Positions 1 to 6,753 are shown, counted from the first letter of the stretch. The stretch is DNA of 9,313 nucleotides from Lachnospiraceae bacterium (GCA_017475845.1 JAFVEU010000223.1:1-9313); one strand, 5' to 3'. Notes: generated by a model not told the origin, from the sequence alone. Numbers and translations: made by a program.

Positions 1-110
1 CCCCGGCTCGCCGGAATTGTACTTGCCTTTCCCGCGAAACCTCCTCTAAGGCAAGTACTCCCGGGCCTTCCTCGGCTCGTCCTTGAAATCCCCTCTCGGG
101 ATTACTATCC
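1..110. repeat. Non-coding stretch with 11-bp inverted repeat and short direct repeat
   Basis: No gene is recognised here, downstream of the Nudix gene. A perfect 11-bp inverted repeat, GTACTTGCCTT at 19-29 and AAGGCAAGTAC at 48-58, encloses an 18-base loop. Read on the minus strand, the loop contains AGAGGAGG. No T-run follows the hairpin in either direction, so it does not look like an ordinary intrinsic terminator. A near-identical decamer, CCYCGGCTCG, occurs at 1-10 and again at 70-79 (69 bases apart), so the window may open inside a short repeat or structured element. Minus-strand frames are partly open here, but no start or family was recognised. It could be a repeated palindromic element, an RNA structure or the debris of a gene. 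Confidence 0.45.
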
Positions 111-701
111 TTACCGCCTTTCTTTCGCCAGCATCCATGCCAGGACGTGGACGCTCTGCTGGAAATTGCCGGAGCGGATCATGTCTTCTATCTCTTCTGC
201 TGTGTATTTCTCCACATTCAGGTATTCGGTTTCATCAAGATCCTGGTCTCCGGTCTTCCGGCAGTTCTCGGCCATGTAAAGATAGGCATAATTATCCGCG
301 ATAGTCGCATTTGAAGGAATGGTCAGTAGATGAGTCCATTTATCGGATTCATATCCGGTCTCCTCCAGAAGCTCTCGCTTCGCCGCTTCAAGGGGATCCT
401 CCACCGCCTTCTCCCTGTTTTCTGCCCCGTACTCCTTTCCATCAGACCGTTCAAGCCCTCCTGCAGGGAATTCTGTCGTAACTTCCCTTATCCCCTGTCT
501 GAACTGTTTCACGCAAAGATAATCACCCTCCATATCGGATGCGACTATCACCACATAATCCCTGCGGCTGTATGTATAAAAGGGCTCAAAGACAGTCCCG
601 TCAGGGAAACGGAATGAGGACTGCCTGAAGTCTATCCACTCGTTCTGTACTATATGCTCCGTTTTAACCTCTTCCCATGCAAGGCTGTCATTCTTTTTCA
701 T
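111..701 (-). CDS. Nudix hydrolase, ADP-ribose pyrophosphatase-like
   Basis: This 196-residue cytoplasmic protein probably cleaves a nucleoside-diphosphate linked to a moiety X, such as ADP-ribose, to a nucleotide and a phosphorylated product. The Nudix core is seen in PAGG (79-82), Glu101 and RELLEETGY (109-117), which carries the metal-binding REUxEExGU glutamates. The upstream strands, including the region around KQFRQG (65-70), resemble ADP-ribose pyrophosphatases, and the length suits that group. One oddity is that about 17 extra residues (roughly 84-100) lie between PAGG and the Glu that starts the Nudix helix, where relatives have only a few. The start is supported by AAAGGAG (minus strand of 711-717) nine bases upstream. 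The gene is divergent from the exporter cluster and has its own candidate promoter at 797-805. The Nudix fold is certain. The substrate is inference, since sugar-nucleotide and related pyrophosphatases look similar. Confidence 0.9.
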   Translation of the reverse strand: MKKNDSLAWEEVKTEHIVQNEWIDFRQSSFRFPDGTVFEPFYTYSRRDYVVIVASDMEGDYLCVKQFRQGIREVTTEFPAGGLERSDGKEYGAENREKAVEDPLEAAKRELLEETGYESDKWTHLLTIPSNATIADNYAYLYMAENCRKTGDQDLDETEYLNVEKYTAEEIEDMIRSGNFQQSVHVLAWMLAKERR

Positions 702-796
702 ATTGATCCTCTCCTTTGCAGTACCTGTCTGTCTCTCACGTGATCCGGCAACGGAACTGTCCGGCCTCCTGAAAAACGCTGAAAAACCTGTAATGT

Positions 797-805
797 ATTA
801 TATCA
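797..805 (-). promoter_or_regulatory. Extended -10 promoter for the Nudix gene
   Basis: On the minus strand this reads TGATATAAT, a perfect TATAAT hexamer with the TGn extension. No convincing -35 hexamer stands 17 bases upstream, as is common for extended -10 promoters. Transcription would begin near 790, giving a leader of about 90 bases before the start at 701. That leader contains a tandem CTGAAAAAC repeat (769-777 and 779-787 on the plus strand). The site lies about 20 bases from the opposing -10 at 820-828. Confidence 0.5.
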
Positions 806-819
806 TAACACTCTTATCA

Positions 820-828
820 TGCTATAAT
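820..828 (+). promoter_or_regulatory. Extended -10 promoter for the exporter cluster
   Basis: The sequence TGCTATAAT is a perfect TATAAT with the TGn extension. The -35 region is weak. Transcription would begin near 835. An ATG at 837 would therefore sit at the very 5' end of the message, which favours the ATG at 894 as the start of the first permease. The site is arranged back-to-back with the Nudix promoter, so one regulator bound between them could affect both units. Confidence 0.5.
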
Positions 829-893
829 GACCGTATATGAAGTACCGGCAGGTCCGTAGAACAGGATCAGCGGCCGGCTTTGAAGAGATCCGC

Positions 894-1685
894 ATGAAAA
901 AATATCTGTTCATAATAAAAACTCAGATCATCAAGAGTCTGACATATGAATTCAATGTCTACGGAAATATACTCATGCAGACTATAATAATGATCACGTC
1001 TGCATATTTCTGGCGCGCTCTGTACAAAGGGCAGGGCAGCGTAAACGGAGTTGACACAGACAGTATGCTGATCTACGTGATCATCTCATCGGCACTGTCA
1101 GTGCTCCTTATCACAAATGTAGAAAGAAGGATCGGCGGGAGCGTTGAAAAGGGAACCGTTGCGACCGATATGATAAAGCCCATCAGTCTTTTCGGTATGT
1201 TCTTTGCAGAGGATATCGGCAGCATCACAGCACTTATATTCCAGAACATGCTCCCGATCATTATTATAGGATCCCTCATGATAAAGGTTCCTGTTATGGC
1301 TGATATAAGAGACCTTCCTTTGTTTGTGATATCCGTCATCGAATCCTTTCTTATCAACTGGCTGATCGCCGCACTCTTCGGGATGACTGCATTTACCGCG
1401 GTCAACATCAATGCTCTCATCCAGGTGAAAAAGCACCTCATACGACTCCTGTCCGGAAGCATCATTCCGATCTGGTTCTTCCCGGAAAGCGTGGCAAACG
1501 TGCTTTACGCTCTTCCCTTCGTTTACATATACCAGCTGCCGCTTAGCATTTACATCGGAAGAGGAACCCGGGCAGAATACCTGGCCCAGATGCGTATCCA
1601 GTTTCTGTGGCTCGTGATCTTATCTGCGCTGTTTTTTGTGGTGCATGACAGGGTGACCCGGAAAGTAATGGTACAGGGAGGATAA
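894..1685 (+). CDS. ABC-2 type exporter permease (COG4587-like)
   Basis: This is an integral membrane subunit of a two-permease ABC exporter. The N-terminus (KYLFIIKTQIIKSLTYEFN) and the layout of about six hydrophobic segments match the COG4587 half-permeases. Counted from the chosen start, the segments lie near residues 22-41, 57-76, 111-131, 141-168, 186-216 and 236-251. The transported substrate is not evident. Characterised relatives include the viologen exporter VetABC. The start at 894 has GAAGAG about six bases upstream and gives 263 residues. An in-frame ATG at 837 would add 19 polar residues (MKYRQVRRTG and following) but would lie at the predicted transcription start without a ribosome binding site. 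The second permease begins 6 bases after the stop, and the ATPase follows, so the three form one operon. The family is clear and the start is moderately certain. Confidence 0.85.
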   Translation: MKKYLFIIKTQIIKSLTYEFNVYGNILMQTIIMITSAYFWRALYKGQGSVNGVDTDSMLIYVIISSALSVLLITNVERRIGGSVEKGTVATDMIKPISLFGMFFAEDIGSITALIFQNMLPIIIIGSLMIKVPVMADIRDLPLFVISVIESFLINWLIAALFGMTAFTAVNINALIQVKKHLIRLLSGSIIPIWFFPESVANVLYALPFVYIYQLPLSIYIGRGTRAEYLAQMRIQFLWLVILSALFFVVHDRVTRKVMVQGG

Positions 1686-1691
1686 GCATTA

Positions 1692-2516
1692 ATGGAAAGA
1701 TCGCTTGATACACTTCGTCATTACCTGGACGTTACCGCACAGAATATAAAGATGGCCTTCATGACCATCGTCGAATACCCGTCCAACATAGCGGGATGGC
1801 TGATCTCCAATCCTCTTCAGTTTATCATGGGATTTGCCATCATCAAGTTTGTGGTGGAGTCCTTCGGTGAGATCAACGGATGGAATTACGGACAGCTTGC
1901 CTTTCTCTATGGATTGTCAGTGATATCCCATGCCCTGTCCATGATCTTCTTCGTTCAGGGCTGGTTCATGGGATGGTATGTGATAGAGGGCGATTTTGAC
2001 AGATATCTTACAAGGCCCCTCGGAGTTCTGTACCAGTTCTTTTTCACAAACATCAATATTTTCGGGATAACGGATCTCATCCCCGGGATCATTGTATTCA
2101 TATACGGCTGCATAACATCCGGTGTTCAGATATCCTTCATGTTCGTGATCCGGGTCCTCATAATGCTGATCGGTGCAACGCTTATCCGCGGCGGTATTTA
2201 TATCCTTATAGGCAGTACTTCGTTTCACACTCGAAGTGCCGTTGATTTCGGCCAGTATACACAGGAGATCATGGATAAGACCACCATGTATCCCATTTCG
2301 ATGTACCCGGAAAGCATGCAGTTCGTGCTGACCTATCTGATCCCCATCGGCTGGGTGTCATTTTATCCGGTGTCTTCACTCCTTGGCATTGATAACGGCA
2401 TCAGCGGCGGAACGGCCACTGCCCTTATCACGCTTGCCGTAGGGCTCCTTATGATGTGGCTCGCAGGAGCTTATTTTAACTCGGGTCTTAAAAAATATGA
2501 AAGTGCAGGTAACTGA
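1692..2516 (+). CDS. ABC-2 type exporter permease (COG3694-like)
   Basis: This 274-residue protein is the second membrane half of the exporter, with about six hydrophobic segments near residues 34-56, 65-90, 117-143, 147-177, 205-231 and 240-262. Two stretches are typical of COG3694: DRYLTRPLGVLYQ (103-115) in the cytoplasmic loop, and YPISMYPESMQ (200-210) followed by IPIGWVSFYP (217-226). It would pair with the preceding permease as a heterodimer energised by the ATPase encoded just downstream. AGGGAGG at 1675-1681, overlapping the end of the first permease gene, lies ten bases before the ATG and fixes the start. The gene ends two bases before the ATPase start, so translation is probably coupled. 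The substrate is unknown. Confidence 0.88.
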   Translation: MERSLDTLRHYLDVTAQNIKMAFMTIVEYPSNIAGWLISNPLQFIMGFAIIKFVVESFGEINGWNYGQLAFLYGLSVISHALSMIFFVQGWFMGWYVIEGDFDRYLTRPLGVLYQFFFTNINIFGITDLIPGIIVFIYGCITSGVQISFMFVIRVLIMLIGATLIRGGIYILIGSTSFHTRSAVDFGQYTQEIMDKTTMYPISMYPESMQFVLTYLIPIGWVSFYPVSSLLGIDNGISGGTATALITLAVGLLMMWLAGAYFNSGLKKYESAGN

Positions 2517-2518
2517 CA

Positions 2519-3502
2519 ATGATAGATGTAAACGGATTATGCAAGGATTATACGGTAAAGAAAAAGGGTGCCGGCCTTTCCGGTGCCCTGAAGGGTCTTG
2601 TCAGCAAAAACACCGGTGTCATTCATGCGGTCAGGGATCTGTCATTTCATATCGATGAAGGAGAGATTGTCGGATTCATCGGTCCCAACGGCGCCGGAAA
2701 AAGCACTACGATCAAGATGATGTCGGGTATCCTTACTCCCACAAGCGGAAGTGTACTGATAAACGGTGAAGATATCACAAAGCACCGGAAGGAAGTCGTT
2801 AAGCATATCGGAGTCGTGTTCGGTCAGAGATCACAGCTGAACTGGGATCTGCGCCTTGAAGAGACTTTCGAGCTCTTAAAACACATATACAGGATAGATG
2901 CTGATGATTATGATAAGACGATGTCCATTATGGATGACATACTCGGAATAAAGGAGCTTCTCGATAAGCCTGTACGTCAGATGTCTCTCGGACAGCGCGT
3001 CAAGGGAGACCTTGTGGCATCAATGCTCCACTCGCCAAAGGTGCTGTTCCTTGACGAGCCCACCATCGGTCTGGATGTTTCTGCCAAATACTCGCTCCGC
3101 AAGTTTATAAAGGAAATAAACAAAGTCAGAAAGACCACCGTTATCCTGACTACCCATGACCTGGGGGATATACAGGAGCTGTGCGAGAGGCTCATAATTA
3201 TAAACCACGGAGTCATGATGGAGGACGGAAATCTTAAGGAGATCACGGACAGAGTCGCCCCGTACAAAACGCTTGTGGCGGAATACTATGATGAGGATGC
3301 CCCGGAACATGAAAAGTGCGAGATGATCTCACATGAGGGAAATGTTGCACGATACAGATTTTTAAGATCGGAGATTTCCGCCGCAGATATAATAGCGGAT
3401 CTGTCATCGAAAAAAGCCCTAAAAGACATTTCCATAGAAGAAGCCGGGATCGACGATATAATAAAGATCGCCTACGGGGATCCTGTTACGGATCCCTCCT
3501 GA
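2519..3502 (+). CDS. ABC exporter ATP-binding protein (COG4586-like)
   Basis: This 327-residue cytoplasmic ATPase energises the two permeases encoded upstream. It has a Walker A GPNGAGKST (55-63), a Q-loop Gln103 within GQRSQLNWDL (a stretch diagnostic of COG4586), a signature MSLGQRVKGDL (155-165, with the family's SLGQR in place of LSGGQ), a Walker B VLFLDEP (175-181), a D-loop with Asp186 and an H-loop His213. Residues from about 240 to the end form a C-terminal extension with Y-D-E-D-rich and mixed alpha/beta character, as in other members. The ATG follows the upstream stop by two bases, with only a modest AGGT at 2507-2510, so coupling is likely. All catalytic motifs are intact. In many genomes the ATPase gene comes first in such clusters, but here it is third. 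Confidence 0.92.
   Translation: MIDVNGLCKDYTVKKKGAGLSGALKGLVSKNTGVIHAVRDLSFHIDEGEIVGFIGPNGAGKSTTIKMMSGILTPTSGSVLINGEDITKHRKEVVKHIGVVFGQRSQLNWDLRLEETFELLKHIYRIDADDYDKTMSIMDDILGIKELLDKPVRQMSLGQRVKGDLVASMLHSPKVLFLDEPTIGLDVSAKYSLRKFIKEINKVRKTTVILTTHDLGDIQELCERLIIINHGVMMEDGNLKEITDRVAPYKTLVAEYYDEDAPEHEKCEMISHEGNVARYRFLRSEISAADIIADLSSKKALKDISIEEAGIDDIIKIAYGDPVTDPS
3477..3496 (+). other. 7-bp hairpin at the end of the ATPase gene
   Basis: GGGATCC (3477-3483) and GGATCCC (3490-3496) form a perfect 7-bp stem with the 6-base loop TGTTAC. The hairpin overlaps the last codons of the ATPase gene and ends 20 bases before the regulator's ATG. No U-run follows, so it is not a classical terminator. It could lower expression of the regulator relative to the exporter or protect the 3' end of the exporter message. 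Confidence 0.35.
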
Positions 3503-3516
3503 TCGTTACGAAACAA

Positions 3517-4116
3517 ATGACTAAAAACGGCATTTCAAAAATAACAAGACAGTTACGGATCTATGATACGGTTTTTGGCATCTGGAGCGGATCCATATAC
3601 AGTCCTGCAGATCTCATGAAGACCTTTGGCATATCTCTCCGCATGCTTCAGCGCGATCTGAAGGATCTGAGAGACTGTGGCCTTATCAATCTGAAATATG
3701 ACAGAGCAAGGGACAAATACATCATCGCAGAAGATACTGTTTCCGATGATACTTCCGGTATACGGAGAAAGCAGCACCTCAAACGCCTGTATCGTATCGG
3801 CACTCTGATCCACAGCCTTTCCTGCATTGATCCCGAGAATTTTGAAAGCTTTGAACTTGGTACGCAGGAATTCAGCGAGTACCTGGAGGAAGTCAGAAAT
3901 GACCCGGAATACAATTCCCCGGAAGATATAGAAACCATGCGCAGGTTCTATATTCCCGATATAGAATTCTATGATCTTAAAGCCGAATACTACGCACTGT
4001 TCCCGGACAGCAACGAAAGAACCAGACAGCGGGATTTTGAAGAAATGTGCCGCGCCGGGTTCGAGATCCGTTACAGCAGAAAACACAGGTCATTTGTATA
4101 TGTGTATCCGTCGTAA
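3517..4116 (+). CDS. Helix-turn-helix regulator with two winged-helix-like units
   Basis: This 199-residue protein is probably a DNA-binding regulator. Residues about 13-72 are a winged helix of the HTH_11/DeoR type found at the N-terminus of WYL-domain regulators, with the recognition helix ISLRMLQRDLKDL (39-51) and a wing ending DKYII. No WYL domain follows. Residues about 80-160 are mostly helical and acidic and were not recognised. The C-terminus (165-199) resembles the first unit: RTRQRDFEEMCRAGFEIRY aligns with RMLQRDLKDLRDCGLINLKY, so it may be a second, degenerate winged helix. No ribosome binding site is visible before the ATG. The stop of the ATPase gene lies 14 bases upstream, so the gene is probably expressed with the exporter operon and may regulate it. 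The regulatory target is inference. Confidence 0.75.
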   Translation: MTKNGISKITRQLRIYDTVFGIWSGSIYSPADLMKTFGISLRMLQRDLKDLRDCGLINLKYDRARDKYIIAEDTVSDDTSGIRRKQHLKRLYRIGTLIHSLSCIDPENFESFELGTQEFSEYLEEVRNDPEYNSPEDIETMRRFYIPDIEFYDLKAEYYALFPDSNERTRQRDFEEMCRAGFEIRYSRKHRSFVYVYPS

Positions 4117-4146
4117 CCGTTCGGAACAGGGATCTTTGTAACCGCA

Positions 4147-4213
4147 GGCGGGAAGATATCCGGGGACATCTCTCCGCCGCGCTTTGATACCCTTAGCGCA
4201 TAAACATCCCGCC
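4147..4213. repeat. Nested inverted repeats between convergent genes
   Basis: This lies in the 122-base gap where the regulator and the PolC-like gene converge. GGCGGGA (4147-4153) pairs perfectly with TCCCGCC (4207-4213), and GCGC at 4179-4182 pairs with GCGC at 4196-4199 inside it. On the plus strand an ATTTTTC run occurs at about 4226-4232, some 13 bases after the outer stem. It may act as a two-way end-of-transcript structure, but the geometry is poor for an intrinsic terminator, so this is a weak call. Confidence 0.3.
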
Positions 4214-4238
4214 TAAGGCCCCGGCATTTTTCTGTATT

Positions 4239-6617
4239 TCAGCTGACCTCAGAAATACTCTCATAATAATCATCCGGAAAGTAAACCATATAATAAGCAA
4301 GCCTTACCGCCATCATCGTATATGAGACAGCGTGGGACTTTGGAAACAGATACCGTATTTTCTCACACACCTGAATATACCACTCCGGCACTCCCGCTTC
4401 CCTCATCCTCTCCTTCTGCTCATCCTTAAGACCCTTTCCCTTTCTGACTGAATCCATGATCCTAAAAGCATCATCCACCGGCAGGGACATATCCGTAAGG
4501 TATAGCAGGATATCATCTCTGGAGGCTATGCAGTCAGATAGTCTTATTATGCCCTGCTCCACAAACTCCTCCTGATTTCCAAGCCACACATCCGTGCCAT
4601 GACCCAAGGCCGATATTTTTACCAGGTCATCAAATGTCTCCGGTTTAGCCGTCTTAATCAGAGCTGTTCTGATAAATTCGCTTCCAAATTCGGGAAGATC
4701 CTTTATTTCCTTACACTCCGTATCACATAAGAGCTTCAGCACCTTTTCATCATCAAGCGGGATGTCCTCCGTCCGTACGCCTGTCTTTTCCTGCAGGACA
4801 TGAAGCATATCGTACTGTATATGCCCGAGAATATCGAACTTCAGCAGATTATCATCAATACTGTGGTAGTCAAATTCCGTGATCACGCTTTTCCCATGAT
4901 AAGTATGGGTAAGCGGTGTAAAGGACTGTAGTTCCTCTCCCCGGGGACAGACGATGATACCCCCGGGATGAGCTCCGTTTCTCCGTTTCACTCCGGTGAG
5001 CTTCTCTATGATCTCGTCCGTTTCCTTTCCCTCCGGCATCGGCAGTTCGTTTTTTGCAAAATACAGCTCTGTATTTCTCGCGGCAGTTTTTGCAGACATT
5101 GTGGATATTGTTCCACAGCGGCAAATTTCTCCCACGCCCGGCAATTCACCCGCATATTCCTGTATTGCATCTCTGATCTCAGATGCGAAGTTGATGTCTA
5201 TATCCGGTTCCCTGTCAAGGTTTAACCCCATAAACACTTCCGCCGGGATCCTGTAGCCGCCGTTCTTTTTTGAGAGCGGATTTATTTCCGTTATCCCGCA
5301 AAGATATGCCACAAAAGAGGATCCCACCGCCCCTCTTATACCGGTGGGATAACCCTCCTCCAGGGATCTTTTCACAAGCTGCCGCCACATCATGTATAAC
5401 CCTGAGTATCCGTTTTCCCGGATGGCTGTAAGCTCTTTTCCCAGCCGTTTATTGACCTCTGGATCCGGATCGGCACCGAAAAGCTCTTTAACCTTCTCCA
5501 TACAGATATTTGTCAGTTTCTCCTCCGCATAAGGATATTCCGGTATAAATCTTCCTTCACGAAGGGGATCTACATATCCGATCTGATCAGCTATAAAAGC
5601 TCTGTTATCAAACAGCCTCTCCGGAAGATCACGCAAAATCTCCGGATCACCGGAAGAACATTGCCCAAACAGCTTTTTACAGTCTTCCTTATAGTCCATA
5701 AGATGTCCGGAACGGGTAGGACAGCCCTTCTCTGTTCCCTTTAATATCTCCCAGCACTCCCTGTCTTTTTCATTCAAATAATAAGCATCCGATGCGGCGA
5801 CTACAGGTACTGATCCTGTATTTACCGTTTCATCGCACATATATCTTTCAAGCTGAATCTCTTTTTCGGGCTCGATCCTGTCGAAGGGAACCATTTCAAG
5901 AAAATCATACCAGGATAGCTTTTTCTTTATAAGATCCTCGTACTCCTTATCCCCGGTGACCCCCGGTACATGGTCGTAAGAATTGACGGCGGCAAACACT
6001 TCTCCCCCAACACAGGCCGAACCTACTATAAGCCCATCCCTGTGCTCATCAAGATATTTCCTCGGAATCAAAGGGCTCCCGTCATAGTATTCCAGGTTTG
6101 ACGCCGTAACGATCCTATACAGGTTTCTTATCCCCGCATCATTTTTTGCATAGATTAAAACCGGATAAACGTTTCCGTCCTCCGCAAGAAGATTCCCTTC
6201 CAATCCATAGATCACCTTAAGGAAATCCTTCTTATCCGCCTTTCTACCGGAGCGGCGGCAGCGATCCTCATATTCATTCCACAGTTTAAGCCATGTTCTG
6301 TATGCCTCCGGGAAGGCCTGTACATTGCCGCGATCCGTGATCGCTATTGCCTTATATCCCTTTTCACAGGCATACCGGACCAGCTCCCCCGGCGCAATAA
6401 GTCCCTTTCCCTCTGACATTTTTGTATGGCAGTGAAGCTCTATGATACCGCCTGCACTGACCGGAGCCGTCTCTATCGTCACGGTTCCGGCCCCTTCATC
6501 GTCAAGATAATGCTTTATGATCTTTTCTCTCTCCAGATTATCCGCCTCACGGCTGTACTCCCTTACAGGAGCTTCAACATATTTCCCTTTCCCGTCAACA
6601 TTTATCCGATATATCAT
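4239..6617 (-). CDS. Reduced PolC-like DNA polymerase III alpha (no exonuclease)
   Basis: This 792-residue protein is related to Gram-positive PolC (about 1,430 residues). Positions below count from the upstream ATG at 6656. A PHP domain starts at IIELHCHTKMS (71-81) and continues through KVIYGLEGN (147-155), ending near SDAYYL (289-294). The polymerase core has RGAVGSSFVAYLCGITEINP (441-460), DIDINF (485-490) with two catalytic aspartates, HPGG (563-566), the third aspartate in KFDILGH (Asp608), HGTDVWLGN (686-694), VRKGKG (737-742) and FPKSHAVSY (771-779). Compared with PolC it lacks the N-terminal OB region, the exonuclease inserted in PHP, the palm zinc module and about 170 C-terminal residues, which include the clamp-binding end. 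The start at 6617 (MIYRIN) is preferred because GGGAGGAA lies six bases upstream; the ATG at 6656 has only a weak site. It may be an accessory, non-proofreading polymerase. No LexA-type operator is visible. Confidence 0.85.
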   Translation of the reverse strand: MIYRINVDGKGKYVEAPVREYSREADNLEREKIIKHYLDDEGAGTVTIETAPVSAGGIIELHCHTKMSEGKGLIAPGELVRYACEKGYKAIAITDRGNVQAFPEAYRTWLKLWNEYEDRCRRSGRKADKKDFLKVIYGLEGNLLAEDGNVYPVLIYAKNDAGIRNLYRIVTASNLEYYDGSPLIPRKYLDEHRDGLIVGSACVGGEVFAAVNSYDHVPGVTGDKEYEDLIKKKLSWYDFLEMVPFDRIEPEKEIQLERYMCDETVNTGSVPVVAASDAYYLNEKDRECWEILKGTEKGCPTRSGHLMDYKEDCKKLFGQCSSGDPEILRDLPERLFDNRAFIADQIGYVDPLREGRFIPEYPYAEEKLTNICMEKVKELFGADPDPEVNKRLGKELTAIRENGYSGLYMMWRQLVKRSLEEGYPTGIRGAVGSSFVAYLCGITEINPLSKKNGGYRIPAEVFMGLNLDREPDIDINFASEIRDAIQEYAGELPGVGEICRCGTISTMSAKTAARNTELYFAKNELPMPEGKETDEIIEKLTGVKRRNGAHPGGIIVCPRGEELQSFTPLTHTYHGKSVITEFDYHSIDDNLLKFDILGHIQYDMLHVLQEKTGVRTEDIPLDDEKVLKLLCDTECKEIKDLPEFGSEFIRTALIKTAKPETFDDLVKISALGHGTDVWLGNQEEFVEQGIIRLSDCIASRDDILLYLTDMSLPVDDAFRIMDSVRKGKGLKDEQKERMREAGVPEWYIQVCEKIRYLFPKSHAVSYTMMAVRLAYYMVYFPDDYYESISEVS

Positions 6618-6724
6618 ATCCGCTTCCTCCCTGTCTGTTTTTGAGAGCCGCGCCATCAGAGCCCGCTCCGCGAAAGAGTGGCCTGCGTACCCCCCTTTGA
6701 TAAAAGTGTAGCACAGGCAGGATC

Positions 6725-6753
6725 AGGATAGCGTCAGCTTGATGTCGTGTAAA
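6725..6753 (-). promoter_or_regulatory. Sigma-A-type promoter for the PolC-like gene
   Basis: On the minus strand, TTTACA (6753-6748) and TATCCT (6730-6725) are separated by exactly 17 bases. They match the consensus at five of six and four of six positions. Transcription would begin near 6718, giving a leader of about 100 bases before the preferred start at 6617. This suggests that the PolC-like gene can be transcribed independently of the genes upstream of it. Confidence 0.45.

Noticed and set aside
1..40. Minus-strand GGGAAAGGC...CCGGCGAG...GGGG resembling a stretch of 23S rRNA.
   Set aside because: Only a few short words agree and the neighbouring conserved rRNA sequence is absent, so it is probably coincidence.
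837..893. Upstream ATG giving the first permease 19 extra residues.
   Set aside because: It lies about where transcription should begin after the TATAAT at 823-828 and has no ribosome binding site. The extra residues are polar, and family similarity begins at MKKYLF.
3553..4086. Long minus-strand open frame of 177 codons opposite the regulator gene.
   Set aside because: It lies wholly within the regulator gene on the other strand. No recognisable family or ribosome binding site was found, and the plus-strand frame has a clear winged helix.
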